Source of the DNA: Rhodobacterales bacterium
GTDB taxonomy: Bacteria > Pseudomonadota > Alphaproteobacteria > Rhizobiales > Stappiaceae
Assembly (NCBI GenBank): GCA_008107755.1
Contig: VIRH01000095.1
Coordinates: 124,001-188,000, forward strand
DNA: 64,000 bases
Reading direction: 5' to 3'
A program made the position numbers and the translations under genes. Of the stretch, positions 9,682 through 19,384 are shown piece by piece. Numbering within the stretch: the first letter of the stretch is position 1; the number at the start of each line of letters is the position of its first letter. Under the pieces are notes generated by a model. The model was not told where the DNA came from. It was given only the letters and a program-made list of their open reading frames with translations, and did not search any database.

Positions 9682-9699
9682 GACGTTTGCGTCAACGTC
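9682..9699. promoter_or_regulatory. LiuR-like MerR operator before the MerR gene
   Basis: Inverted arms GACGTT / AACGTC around a 6-nt centre. The core ACGTTTGCGTCAACGTC differs at one of 17 positions from the copy before the acyl-CoA dehydrogenase. It lies about 150 nt upstream of the MerR start, so the promoter may be well upstream of the coding start, or the site may also act on the divergent PodJ-like gene. Confidence 0.7.
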
Positions 9700-9710
9700 C
9701 AGTCACCTGC

Positions 9711-9727
9711 GGTTTTACGCGAAAACC
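9711..9727. promoter_or_regulatory. Perfect inverted repeat in the MerR/PodJ divergent region
   Basis: GGTTTT-ACGCG-AAAACC lies 12 nt beyond the MerR operator in the 418-bp space between the divergent MerR and PodJ-like genes. It may be another protein-binding site; no T-tract supports termination. The rest of this intergenic region (9533-9950) becomes AT-richer towards the PodJ-like gene and shows no other clear signal. Confidence 0.35.
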
Positions 9728-9950
9728 CCTTGAGTTGTGACGAGCCGATTCGATTTGCATGACGAGCATGGGTGTCGAGTTTCGTTGCGGAATCAAACTG
9801 TTTTGCATTTGGCAAGCCCGATTAACGGCTTGTTTACCCTAAGTCGACAAAGTCAAACAAAATGCTGTTCCATGTCCTGCCTTTGGCGGGAAACTGGCGC
9901 AGCCTGAACAAACCGCGGTCCGATACGGGCCGTAAGTCCAGGGTCTAGAC

Positions 9951-12900
9951 ATGCCGGCTTGGAAAAAACACGACGCGGGGCACCGCGCTCGTGACGTTTA
10001 CGAAGCAGACGAGTATTTCGATGCGCCGCGCAGGGAGCCTGCGGGTAGCCGTATCGAACGTTTGACTCGAACGGCCACCTCCCTCGGCAAAGGCTATGAC
10101 CCGCGCTACGACGATCAGGACGAAGACTTGAACGCCGTTGCCGACGAACTGGACAGAATGCTGTCCGAGCGCGGTGAGCAGGCCGCGCCCCGGCGTCCCA
10201 AGTCTACGCGTCAGAAGCCCGGAGCTGCCCGCCAGAAAGATGAGCCGGTCCGCGAGCACCGCCGTCGTTCTGCAGCTTCTGCAGAAACCAGCATCGACGA
10301 AGTCCTGGGAGCGCTCAACCGGCTGGACGAGCGGGTTCAGGGGCTGTCGGACGATTCCGACGGCGAAGAAGAAATTCGCCCGGTCGCCAAACCGCGCCGG
10401 AAAGCGGGACGTTACGCAATGTCCCGGCTGGAGCGGGACGACCGCTTCGACCACGATGACTATGATCGTGCCGGCTACGACCGGGACGGGTACGGCCGTG
10501 AGGAAGCAGGCGACTATCGGACAAGCGCCTATGACGATTACGACGCCGACGATTACTACGAAGGTTACGAAGCCCCTCGGGGTCGCGGACGCGTGCAGCG
10601 CGACGACACCACGCATATCTACAAGGATCTTGGTCGCCGCATTGATGCCCTGAGAGCACCTCAGGAAAAGGCGCTGACGCATGTGCGCGAGGAACTCGGC
10701 TCCCTGCGCGAGGCACTTGGCGGATTGTCGCGCAATGCCGGCGAAACGGTTACCCGCCAGAACGCCGAGATGCGTCGTCTCTCCGACATGGTCGAGCGTC
10801 TGCGCTCGGACAAGAAGAACGACCAGCTTGCCCGCGACATCCGCAAGGAAGTGTCCGAGCTGAAGGCCATGGTCGGCCGCACAAATGTCGAAGGCACGTT
10901 GCAGACGCTGGAGCATGGCTATTCCCATATCCTCCAGCGCCTTGATGAACTCTCGCGTGCCTCTGCCGACCCCCGCGTCCTGCGCGGCGTGACGGCTCGG
11001 CTCAACGAGATCGAGGAAGCTTTCGCCGCTCTGCCGCGTTCCGAACACATGGTGGTGCTGGAAGAGCGCGTGGTAACGATCGACGAGCGTTTGGAAGAGC
11101 TTCTCCAGCGCAAGAACCACACGGAGATCGAGCCTCTGCGCATGGAATTGCGTGAAGTGCGCGACTGCGTCGAGCGGATCGATATCAGGGGGCTGGTCGA
11201 GAGCATCGACGACCGGATGAAATTCGTCACCGGCCGGCTGGACGATCTGGAGACGCTTGCCCGCGAACAGCGCGGACTGGATGGCCGTCTGGCCGCCATG
11301 GAAGAACGCATGCCCGAAGCCGAGACGTTTACGCGTCTTCAGGGCAGGCTGGAAGATATCGTCGGAATGATGTCCGACGATCGGGCGAGGCCGACCGAAT
11401 TCGATCACGCGTCTCAGCTCGACCGGCGCCTGGATGAAATCGTCGACCGGCTGGAGCGCATGGAACAGTCCGCGCCGCTGCCGGCCGCGGCCGACGACAG
11501 CGCCTTCAAGTCGCTTGAGCAGCATCTCGAAACGATTGCAGGCAAGATTGACCTCATTGAGGAAAAAGCGAGCCGGCCCGTACTCGACGCTGACGCACTT
11601 GCCGCTGCCGAGGGCGCGGACACGTCGTTTCTGGGCGAGATCCAGGAACGACTGAACGACCTGACCAGCCGGCTGGACCAGCCTCGCGATTCCGTCACGA
11701 CAACGGATCTGGAAAGTCTGCGCGAGGAAATCGGGTCGATGCGGGCCAGTGTTCTGGCGCCTGTTTCGACCGAAGCTCTTGAACAGCGCATTTCGGATCT
11801 CGCGCAGATCGTTTCACGCGGGTCGGAAGACAGCGATGATGGACGCTTCGAGCAACTGGGCGCCAAGGTGGCGGCGCTCGCCGAACAGATCGAAGCGACG
11901 TCTTCCCGCACATATGGCGCGGACCAGCTTGGGCCGGTGCTGGAGCGGATCGAAAGAGGGCTCGACCAGACCCGTGAGGACGTCGCGGGTATTGCAAGAC
12001 GCGCGGCCGAAGAGGCCATTGCCAAGGCACCATCCGCCGAAGACCACCGCTACGACGAGGCGATCGGCGAGCTTCAGAACGATCTGAAACGACTGCTGGA
12101 TGCCGCCGAGGGAACCGAGGAACGCACGCTCGACACCTTCGATGGCGTCAAGTCCGTGCTCGGCTCGTTGACCGATCGCCTGGACAGGCTCGAAAGGGAC
12201 GAGGAAAACGATCGCTCAGACGCCGCGTCTTCCTTTGCCTATTCGCCGATGAGCGCTTCGGAGCAGGCGCCGATCTACACCCAGCCGGGATCGGACGAAC
12301 CTCTGCAGGCAGAGCGCGCCGACAGTACGAGCCACGCACCGCAAAAGCCCGAGCAGAAGTCGCGTGACCGCAAGGCGGATTTCATCGCTGCTGCACGTCG
12401 TGCTGCCCAGGCGGCCTCCGCCGAAGCCGCGCAGCTCGAAAAGAAACAGAATGCGGGAACCTCAGAAGACGATACAGCAGACGAGGAGCGCGGAAAGGAA
12501 CGCGTCGGCTGGCTGCGCAAGGTTCTCAAACGCGACAAGTCCGCCGCAGCTGACACGGACGCCGACAAATCCGCCGGCGATCTTGAACTCGGCACAGAAC
12601 AGGTCGTTGATGCGGGCGACGCCGACGACGGTACGCAGGTTCTGCCGGGTGACCGTCCTGCACCGGAAGTCTCGCAAGGGGCCGGTGGTGGTCGCCGCGC
12701 CATCCTCTATACCGCCGCAGCCGTTGTGTTGCTGATTGGAACGCTTCAGGTGTTCCGTGTTTCGACGACGGCGCCGGAGCAGGGCGAAACTGTTGCCTCG
12801 CTCGCCGGAGAAAAGGCGGAAACCGCCGAGACACTGACGGTCGCAGATGCGGCAGCGCCGAAGGCAAGCGCTCCGAAAGTGAAAACGGCGGCTGAGGCTT

Positions 12901-14135
12901 CGCAAGCCGAGCGGCCGGCTTCCGACGCGAGCAAGACGGTCGAGACAGCCGCCGGGGCGCCCGCAACCGGGCAAACGGCAACGGCCCCCGTGTCGTCCAA
13001 ACTCGCCGAAGCACCAGGTGACCTTCCGAGCGCAGGACAGGCATCGCCGGACGGAAATGTGCAGTCGACATCCGCCAGTGGTCCCCTGCAGCCGGAGACA
13101 GACCTTGCGTTTGCGCCGCCGGCAGGTGTTTCCGGCAATTTTGGTCAGAGCGCGTCGGCTGACCCGAACAGGTTCAGCAGCCCGTCGGCTGCGTCCCCCT
13201 CCGCAGCCCCTGCTGCGACAGACCAGGTAAAGACCGCTTCGCCGAACGTACTCGGCAGTCTGCCGCCGGAGGGCGTCGGCCCGATGGCGCTGCGCAGTGC
13301 CGCTGCAGCCGGTAACCCGGCCGCGGAATTCCTCGTCGGGGTCAAGTACACCGAAGGCAGCGGCGTTTCGGCAGACCAGGAAAAGGCGGCTGTCTGGTAT
13401 CAGAAGGCGGCCGAAAAGGGATTGCCGCCGGCTCAGTACAGGCTCGCAAGCCTTTACGAGAAGGGGCGTGGTGTCGAAAAGGACATGACGAAGGCGAAAG
13501 CCTGGTACACGCGGGCTTCGGAAGCGGGCAACGCCAAGGCGATGCACAATCTGGCCGTTCTCTATGCTGAAGGCAGCGGTGGGAAGCCGGACTATGCGGC
13601 TGCCGCGAAATGGTTCGAGATGGCCGCCAACTTCGGCGTCAAGGACAGCCTCTTCAATCTCGGCATTCTCTATGCCGGCGGGATTGGTGTCGGCAAGGAC
13701 CTTGTCGCCAGCTACAAATGGTTCGCCATTGCCGCCGACCAGGGTGACCCGGAAGCGGCCAAGCGCCGCGACGATGTGGCCAACATGATGGACCAGGAGG
13801 GCCTGGCCGCCGCTCGGCTTGCCGTTGAGAACTTCAAGCTGCTGACGCCGCCGGCGGAAGCCAACAAGGTGGTGCTTGACCCGAGCTGGTCGGACGGCAC
13901 CGCGCTGCCCGCCTCGAAGGCTTCGGTCGACGTGGCGCCGGTGGAGGACAGCGCGTTGATCCGGGCTGCCCAGGAAAAGCTGAATTATATCGGCTTCGAC
14001 ACCGGAAAGGCGGACGGCGAGATGGGGCCGCGGACCCGCAGCGCCGTTCGTGCCTTCCAGCGCAGTCTCGGTCAGCCGGAGACCGGGATCATCGACCGCA
14101 GACTGATCGAACAACTGGACAGCCAGGCGATCTGA
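9951..14135 (+). CDS. podJ: PodJ-like cell-pole organiser with Sel1 repeats and peptidoglycan-binding domain
   Basis: A 1394-residue bitopic membrane protein. The N-terminus is charged, with an acidic Tyr/Asp-rich tract at about 160-210, followed by a long coiled-coil region (about 225-745). One transmembrane helix lies at about 917-937. A Pro/Ala/Ser-rich periplasmic linker leads to four or five Sel1-type repeats (about 1108-1285, with motifs such as AAVWYQKAAEKG and AKAWYTRASEAG). A C-terminal peptidoglycan-binding domain (about 1332-1394) carries GEMGPRTRSAVRAFQ. This domain order is that of PodJ, which organises polar development and division asymmetry in Caulobacter and Rhizobiales. Two ORFs above 500 codons on the opposite strand are shadows of its codon bias. 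Confidence 0.85.
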   Translation: MPAWKKHDAGHRARDVYEADEYFDAPRREPAGSRIERLTRTATSLGKGYDPRYDDQDEDLNAVADELDRMLSERGEQAAPRRPKSTRQKPGAARQKDEPVREHRRRSAASAETSIDEVLGALNRLDERVQGLSDDSDGEEEIRPVAKPRRKAGRYAMSRLERDDRFDHDDYDRAGYDRDGYGREEAGDYRTSAYDDYDADDYYEGYEAPRGRGRVQRDDTTHIYKDLGRRIDALRAPQEKALTHVREELGSLREALGGLSRNAGETVTRQNAEMRRLSDMVERLRSDKKNDQLARDIRKEVSELKAMVGRTNVEGTLQTLEHGYSHILQRLDELSRASADPRVLRGVTARLNEIEEAFAALPRSEHMVVLEERVVTIDERLEELLQRKNHTEIEPLRMELREVRDCVERIDIRGLVESIDDRMKFVTGRLDDLETLAREQRGLDGRLAAMEERMPEAETFTRLQGRLEDIVGMMSDDRARPTEFDHASQLDRRLDEIVDRLERMEQSAPLPAAADDSAFKSLEQHLETIAGKIDLIEEKASRPVLDADALAAAEGADTSFLGEIQERLNDLTSRLDQPRDSVTTTDLESLREEIGSMRASVLAPVSTEALEQRISDLAQIVSRGSEDSDDGRFEQLGAKVAALAEQIEATSSRTYGADQLGPVLERIERGLDQTREDVAGIARRAAEEAIAKAPSAEDHRYDEAIGELQNDLKRLLDAAEGTEERTLDTFDGVKSVLGSLTDRLDRLERDEENDRSDAASSFAYSPMSASEQAPIYTQPGSDEPLQAERADSTSHAPQKPEQKSRDRKADFIAAARRAAQAASAEAAQLEKKQNAGTSEDDTADEERGKERVGWLRKVLKRDKSAAADTDADKSAGDLELGTEQVVDAGDADDGTQVLPGDRPAPEVSQGAGGGRRAILYTAAAVVLLIGTLQVFRVSTTAPEQGETVASLAGEKAETAETLTVADAAAPKASAPKVKTAAEASQAERPASDASKTVETAAGAPATGQTATAPVSSKLAEAPGDLPSAGQASPDGNVQSTSASGPLQPETDLAFAPPAGVSGNFGQSASADPNRFSSPSAASPSAAPAATDQVKTASPNVLGSLPPEGVGPMALRSAAAAGNPAAEFLVGVKYTEGSGVSADQEKAAVWYQKAAEKGLPPAQYRLASLYEKGRGVEKDMTKAKAWYTRASEAGNAKAMHNLAVLYAEGSGGKPDYAAAAKWFEMAANFGVKDSLFNLGILYAGGIGVGKDLVASYKWFAIAADQGDPEAAKRRDDVANMMDQEGLAAARLAVENFKLLTPPAEANKVVLDPSWSDGTALPASKASVDVAPVEDSALIRAAQEKLNYIGFDTGKADGEMGPRTRSAVRAFQRSLGQPETGIIDRRLIEQLDSQAI

Positions 14136-14168
14136 GGCGTTTTTTTACGCAATCGTATGAAACCCTGC

Positions 14169-14196
14169 TGCTGGCTGGTTGACACGCCGGCCAGCA
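14169..14196 (+). terminator. Probable terminator of the PodJ-like gene
   Basis: TGCTGGCTGG and CCGGCCAGCA form a 10-bp stem (one G-U pair, 8-nt loop) 34 nt past the stop codon, possibly extended by ACCC/GGGT. It is followed by TCTTTAACGATTTT, so the T-tract is broken. Confidence 0.45.
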
Positions 14197-14262
14197 CGGG
14201 TCTTTAACGATTTTGCCGTAAGCTTTCCGTGATTTGAACGATGTCATTTCAGGCGTGACCCA

Positions 14263-15192
14263 GTGCAATTATATCTGCCCATAGCCGAGATTCCGGTGAA
14301 TATCTTCGTGATATTCGGTATGGGCGGAGCCGTCGGGTTCCTGTCCGGCCTGTTCGGGATCGGAGGCGGCTTTCTGCTGACCCCGCTGCTGATCTTCTCC
14401 GGAATTCCGCCAGCGGTTTCCGTGGCAACCGTGACCACGCAGGTCGTGGCTTCTTCTTCCTCCGCCGTCGTGACCTACTGGCGACGAAAGGCGATCGATC
14501 TCAAGCTTGCGACGATCCTTCTGATCGGCGGTGTGCTCGGCTCGCTCATCGGCGTCATCCTGTTTCAGGTCCTGCAGTCCGTCGGCCAGCTCGACCTCGT
14601 CATCTCCCTGTCCTATGTCACCTTTCTGGGCGCCATTGGCGGGCTGATGCTGTTCGAATCCGTGCGGGCGATCCGCCGCCGGAGAAGCGGCGCGACACCC
14701 AAGGCACGCAAGCCGGGCCAGCACAACTGGATCCACGGCCTGCCGCTGAAGGTTCGTTTCCGCCGCTCGAAACTCTATGTCAGCGTGATCCCGGTCATTG
14801 GACTTGGCGCGATCATCGGGTTCCTCGGAACAATTCTGGGCATCGGTGGCGGCTTCATGATGGTGCCGGCACTGATCTATCTCCTGCGCGTGCCGACCAA
14901 CATCGTCATCGGAACGTCGTTGTTCCAGATCCTGTTCACCATGGCCGCTGCAACGATCTTCCATTCGATGGGAACCAAGACCGTCGATATCGTTCTGGCG
15001 ATGACGCTGATGATCGGCGGCGTGATCGGCGCCCAGTTCGGGGCGCGCATGGGCCAGAACCTGAGAGGTGATCAGCTTCGCCTGCTGCTGGCACTGCTGG
15101 TGCTGGGCGTGGGGCTGCGCTTTGCCGTCGACCTTCTGATCACGCCTGACGATCTCTACTCGATCGCGATCCGCAAGGGAGCGGGGGCATGA
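14263..15192 (+). CDS. TauE/SafE-family sulfite/organosulfur exporter-like permease
   Basis: A 309-residue inner-membrane protein with about eight hydrophobic segments in two halves. Each half has the family's Gly-rich signature (GFLSGLFGIGGGFLLTPLLI near residue 30 and GFLGTILGIGGGFMMVPALI near residue 190). TauE/SafE proteins are linked to export of sulfite or small sulfonates, but the substrate here is not shown. It starts with GTG. Its last 4 bases overlap the TIGR02186 gene, so the two are translationally coupled; this pairing recurs in alphaproteobacteria. Confidence 0.88.
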   Translation: MQLYLPIAEIPVNIFVIFGMGGAVGFLSGLFGIGGGFLLTPLLIFSGIPPAVSVATVTTQVVASSSSAVVTYWRRKAIDLKLATILLIGGVLGSLIGVILFQVLQSVGQLDLVISLSYVTFLGAIGGLMLFESVRAIRRRRSGATPKARKPGQHNWIHGLPLKVRFRRSKLYVSVIPVIGLGAIIGFLGTILGIGGGFMMVPALIYLLRVPTNIVIGTSLFQILFTMAAATIFHSMGTKTVDIVLAMTLMIGGVIGAQFGARMGQNLRGDQLRLLLALLVLGVGLRFAVDLLITPDDLYSIAIRKGAGA

Positions 15193-15968
15193 GGTGGGGG
15201 GCGTTTCTGCTTCTGGTGCTGACCGCCGCGACCGGCGCTGCCCGCGCGCAGGACGCCGAAGAGGATCTGGTCACGTCGCTGTCGTCGAACACGGTCTCGA
15301 TCCAGTCGAATTTCACGGGAACCGAAATCGTGATCTTCGGTCAGGCAGCCCCCGTCAATCATCAACCTGACACGCCGGGTGGCTACGAACTCGCCATCGT
15401 CGTCGAAGGTCCGCCACAGGACATCACGACGCGCCGCAAGGGACGGTTTCTCGGGCTGTGGGTCAACCGGGATGCGGAACGCTTTCAGAACGTACCGTCC
15501 TTTTACGCGGTCGCAAGCACCGGGAATATCAGCGAACTTGGAAGCAGCAGGCTGCTGGATGAACTGGGCATCGGTCTCAACCACATCAACCTTGCCGTTT
15601 CGGGCAGTTCCAACGTTGCCTTGTCCGATCGGGACGATTTCCGCCGCGCCTTCGTTCGCCTGCGCCGCGAGATGGGCCTTTATTCGGAACAGCCGACCGA
15701 CATCCGGTTCCTGACCGACACCATGTTCCGCACGAACATTCCGCTGCCGGCGAACATTCCGGTCGGAGATTACGAGGTGAAGAGCTTTCTGTTTCACGAC
15801 AGCGAGCTCATTTCCCGCACCGAGCAGACCCTGCAAGTCGCGAAGATCGGCTTCGAGCAGCTGTCATTCGAGCTCGCGCAGAACTATTCCCTCGTCTACG
15901 GCATCATCGCCGTTGCTCTGGCGATCTTCACCGGCTGGCTGGCTGGCGTCATCTTTCGCAAGGACTGA
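15189..15968 (+). CDS. TIGR02186-family membrane-anchored periplasmic protein
   Basis: A 259-residue protein with a signal peptide (residues 1-21, ending ARAQ), a periplasmic body containing TEIVIFGQ and the RRKGRFLGLWVNRDA segment, and a C-terminal transmembrane helix at about 233-253. This layout and the overlap with a TauE/SafE gene match the TIGR02186 family, which has no known function. It probably works with the exporter as an accessory subunit. Confidence 0.85.
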   Translation: MRWGAFLLLVLTAATGAARAQDAEEDLVTSLSSNTVSIQSNFTGTEIVIFGQAAPVNHQPDTPGGYELAIVVEGPPQDITTRRKGRFLGLWVNRDAERFQNVPSFYAVASTGNISELGSSRLLDELGIGLNHINLAVSGSSNVALSDRDDFRRAFVRLRREMGLYSEQPTDIRFLTDTMFRTNIPLPANIPVGDYEVKSFLFHDSELISRTEQTLQVAKIGFEQLSFELAQNYSLVYGIIAVALAIFTGWLAGVIFRKD

Positions 15969-16145
15969 GTGGTCAGGCCTCTTTGACGCAAGCGCAATGG
16001 GTGCGCTCGATGGCACTCGGCGTGCAGACATTTCATGCGGTTTCAGGCTCGCAAGAGACCGCGAAGCCGATGACCTGGCAAGGCTTGTTCTGGAAGATAT
16101 CCTGGCGTACCTGAGGACGCGGATACAGCTGACCCGCTTCCGGTG

Positions 16146-16883
16146 TCAGTCTCCGACCAGCCGGCTTGCCGTGAACGGATAGAGCCGGTCGTTCCCAAGC
16201 ATGAAGACCGAGAACTGGCGCCGCCGGAAGATCATGCTGTAGGCCTCGTGGGTGACGTTGAGGCCACCGGTGAGGGCGCCGAAGGCCGGAAGCACCAGCC
16301 TTGTGCCGTCGGTCACGAAGCAGGGACGGCGGATGGAGCGGCCGAAACGCCTGACGCGGGCAGCCGGATGAAGATGCCCGCAGATCTCGCCTTCCGCATC
16401 CGTGGAACCGATCTTCTCGACGGGCTCGTGCCGGAAACAAAGCGGGCCGAAATCGACCTCGTCCACTGTCTCGCCGCACAGGCGAACAGGGGCTACCGGA
16501 TCGTGGTTGCCGGTCACCCAGATCCATTCACGGCCGAGCTGCAGCGTGCTGAGCATGGCGCGGTAATGGGCTGGAAGCCGGTCGGAACCGTCCGGATCGT
16601 GAAAGCTGTCGCCCAGGCAGATGACCCGTGCCGGATCGAAGGCGTCCATGATGCCGGCGAGCTTTTCAAGTGTCGCACCGGTGTCATAAGGAGGCAGCAT
16701 GATGCCGCGCCGGGCGAAACTCGAGCCTTTTTCCATATGCAGGTCGGAGACGACAAGCGTCGATTCATCTGGCCACCACAGCACGCCACTGTCATGCAGG
16801 CCGACGAGCTGGCCGTTGATCTGAATGTCATGGCACACCGGCGCAGCAGAGAAATTACGTAGATGTGACGCTGTCACACTCAT
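16146..16883 (-). CDS. pdeM: Ligase-associated DNA damage response phosphoesterase PdeM
   Basis: A 245-residue calcineurin-like metallophosphoesterase. The two-metal motifs are complete: SDLHMEKG (Asp47, His49), GDSFHD (Asp92), GNHD (Asn126, His127) and GHLHP (His170, His172). The gene begins 4 bases inside the end of the Lhr-type helicase gene, so the two are cotranscribed and coupled. This pair, together with an MBL exonuclease and ATP-dependent ligase, forms the bacterial ligase-associated repair set. Its substrate is unproven; a role in nucleic-acid end processing is inferred. Confidence 0.9.
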   Translation of the reverse strand: MSVTASHLRNFSAAPVCHDIQINGQLVGLHDSGVLWWPDESTLVVSDLHMEKGSSFARRGIMLPPYDTGATLEKLAGIMDAFDPARVICLGDSFHDPDGSDRLPAHYRAMLSTLQLGREWIWVTGNHDPVAPVRLCGETVDEVDFGPLCFRHEPVEKIGSTDAEGEICGHLHPAARVRRFGRSIRRPCFVTDGTRLVLPAFGALTGGLNVTHEAYSMIFRRRQFSVFMLGNDRLYPFTASRLVGD

Positions 16884-19384
16884 TTCATTGCCTCCAGCAC
16901 AAGGTCCTCCGCCGCCGCCGCGAGAATCGAATCCATTGCTTCGCCATAGACTGGTTCCTTGCCTATCTCCAGCAGAATGGGGACGGCGAGTGGCGAAACG
17001 TGTGGAAGACCACTATGGGTGATTCGTCCGCGAATGCGCGCGAGAAGTTCGCCGAGCCGCGAGATATCCAAAAGTCCTTCCGCGGCATCCTTCCACGTTG
17101 CCTTGAGAAGTATGTGGTCTGGTTCATGGGCACGTAACACATCGTAAATCAGGTCGGAAGACACGGTTACTTGCCGGCCTGTCTTCTCCTGCCCCGGATG
17201 GCGGCGCTCGATAAGACCGGCAATAATGGCACAATTACGAAACGTACGTTTCATGAGGCTGGATTCGGCGAGCCAGGCATCAAGATCGTCGCCAAGGATA
17301 TCCTGCTCGAACAGGGCATCGAGCGAAATGCGGCCGCTGGAGAAGAGCTCTGACAGGTCGCCGAGGCCCCAGACGGATAGCGCGTAGTCGTTCGCGACAA
17401 AGCCCATCGGCCGGGCGCCGAGACGCTCCAGCCGCTTGGTCAGAAGCATGCCCAGCGTCTGGTGGGCGAGACGTCCCTCGAACGGATAGCAGACCATGTA
17501 GTGCTTGTCGGCGCGCGGGAAGGTTTCCACCAGCAGGCCGTCTCGTGCAGGCAAGACTGATTTGTCGCGCTGGATCTCAAGCCAGTCACGTACCTGATCG
17601 GGAAGCGCGGTCCACGAGGAAGGTGTCGCCAGCATTGAGCGCACGCCTTCCGCCAGATAGGTCGAGAGCGGAAACTTGCCGCCCATGTAGGAGGGGATCA
17701 TCGGATTGTCGGACTGGGTGCGCGACACATAGGCCTCGTTTTCGCGAAGTCCCTCGAACCGGACGACTTCGCCGCCAAACAGAAACGTGTCTCCGGGCGC
17801 CATCTGCTCGATGAAATACTCCTCGATTTCGCCCAGCACCCGGCCGCCGCGCCCGACCGGTGTCCGTCTTCCATCCGCCTTTGCGCGCACGAGGCGGACC
17901 TTCAGCATCGGCGCTTCCACGATGGTGCCGACGTTCAGGCGGTACTGCTGGGCGATCTTGGGATGGGCGATGCGCCACAGCCCGTCCTTGCCCTTTCGCA
18001 ACTTTGCATATTGCTCGTAGGATTTGAGCGCATAGCCACCGGTCGCGACGAAATCCACGATCCGCTCGAAGGTCTCCCAGTCGAGCGTGCGATAGGTCTC
18101 CGACGAGCGGATTTCCTCGTAGACAGCATTTAGGTCGAGCGGATCGGCGCAGGCGAGCCCCAGTACATGCTGGGCGAGCACGTCGAGAGCGCCCTTGCGC
18201 AAGGGCGGCGTGTCCTGATCGCCACGCCGCGAGGCGGCCAGCGCAGCCTGGCATTCCAGAACCTCGAAGCGGTTGGATGGAACGAGAACGGCCTTGGAAG
18301 GCTCGTCCATTCGGTGGTTCGCACGGCCGATCCGCTGTGCCAGGCGGCTTGCGCCCTTCGGGGCGCCGATATTGATGACGAGATCGATATCGCCCCAGTC
18401 AATCCCCATGTCGAGCGACGAGGTGGCGACGACGGCACGCAGGCTTCCGGCAGCCATGGCCGCTTCCACCTTGCGCCGTTGCCCGACGTCCAGCGAACCG
18501 TGATGAAGCGCAATGGGCAAGGTGTCGTCATTGATGCGCCAGAGTTCCTGAAACACCATTTCCGCCTGGCTGCGCGTGTTCACGAACAGCAGCGAGACAT
18601 TGTGGTGCTTGATCTGGCGATAGACATCGGGGATCGCGTAGCGTGAGGAATGCCCGGACCAGGGCACGCGCTCCTCGGATTCCAGTATGGAGATGTCCGG
18701 CTGCGCGCCGCCGGTCACTTCCACAATGTGGGACAGGGCCCGACCGTCCGGGTCCGGCTGTTCGACGAGATAGGCTCTCAGATCATCCGGCCTCGCCACC
18801 GTCGCCGACAGGCCGATAGTCCGAAGCCCTGGCGCGAGCCGCCTCAGGCGGGCAAGACCCAGCGCCAGAAGATCGCCGCGCTTCGACGTCACCAGCGCAT
18901 GCAACTCGTCTAGGATCACCGTCTTCAGCGACGCGAAGAGACGGGTGGAGGCGGGGTCGGACAGAAGCAGGGCGATCTGCTCCGGCGTCGTCAGCAGGAT
19001 ATCGGGGGGATTGACCTTCTGCCGCTGACGCTTGTGAGAGGGCGTATCACCGGTGCGGGTCTCCAGTCGCACGGGAAGGTCCATTTCCGTAACCGGGGCT
19101 TCCAGATTTCGCGCGATGTCCACCGCCAGCGCCTTCAGGGGCGAGATGTATAGCGTGTGGATGCCGCCACCTGCCGCTCCGGGCCTGGCCTTTCCACGCT
19201 GTTCCAGCTCGACCAGGCTGGGGAGGAAGCCGGCCAGCGTCTTGCCGGCGCCCGTCGGAGCAATCAAAAGGGTCGAGTGGCCGTTTTCAAGGTGATCGAT
19301 CAGCTGGAGCTGATGCGGCCGCGGTGCCCAGCCCCGGGAGGCAAACCAGTTCTGGAATCGGGGTGGAAGAAGCGCGGCGTCCAT
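16880..19384 (-). CDS. Ligase-associated DEXH-box helicase (Lhr-type)
   Basis: An 834-residue SF2 helicase. Walker A is IAPTGAGKT (residues 41-49), the DEXH box is LDELHALV (159-162 for DELH), followed by GLSATVARPDDL. The second RecA domain contains ATSSLDMGIDWGDIDLVI and QRIGRANH, and a long Lhr-like C-terminal region completes it. It precedes pdeM in the same transcript with a 4-base overlap. The set is thought to repair damaged DNA ends together with the exonuclease at 20.9 kb and the ligase at 39.4 kb. The start faces a secreted SH3-protein gene across about 180 bp, which must hold divergent promoters. Confidence 0.92.
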   Translation of the reverse strand: MDAALLPPRFQNWFASRGWAPRPHQLQLIDHLENGHSTLLIAPTGAGKTLAGFLPSLVELEQRGKARPGAAGGGIHTLYISPLKALAVDIARNLEAPVTEMDLPVRLETRTGDTPSHKRQRQKVNPPDILLTTPEQIALLLSDPASTRLFASLKTVILDELHALVTSKRGDLLALGLARLRRLAPGLRTIGLSATVARPDDLRAYLVEQPDPDGRALSHIVEVTGGAQPDISILESEERVPWSGHSSRYAIPDVYRQIKHHNVSLLFVNTRSQAEMVFQELWRINDDTLPIALHHGSLDVGQRRKVEAAMAAGSLRAVVATSSLDMGIDWGDIDLVINIGAPKGASRLAQRIGRANHRMDEPSKAVLVPSNRFEVLECQAALAASRRGDQDTPPLRKGALDVLAQHVLGLACADPLDLNAVYEEIRSSETYRTLDWETFERIVDFVATGGYALKSYEQYAKLRKGKDGLWRIAHPKIAQQYRLNVGTIVEAPMLKVRLVRAKADGRRTPVGRGGRVLGEIEEYFIEQMAPGDTFLFGGEVVRFEGLRENEAYVSRTQSDNPMIPSYMGGKFPLSTYLAEGVRSMLATPSSWTALPDQVRDWLEIQRDKSVLPARDGLLVETFPRADKHYMVCYPFEGRLAHQTLGMLLTKRLERLGARPMGFVANDYALSVWGLGDLSELFSSGRISLDALFEQDILGDDLDAWLAESSLMKRTFRNCAIIAGLIERRHPGQEKTGRQVTVSSDLIYDVLRAHEPDHILLKATWKDAAEGLLDISRLGELLARIRGRITHSGLPHVSPLAVPILLEIGKEPVYGEAMDSILAAAAEDLVLEAMK

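Noticed and set aside
9945-11525. 526-codon minus-strand ORF inside the PodJ-like gene
   Set aside because: It lies antisense to a gene with clear domains; the open frame results from GC-biased third positions, and the translation has no recognisable domain.
12462-14114. 550-codon minus-strand ORF opposite the Sel1 and peptidoglycan-binding part
   Set aside because: Same reason: the plus strand encodes Sel1 repeats and a peptidoglycan-binding domain; this frame is Arg/Gly-rich noise.
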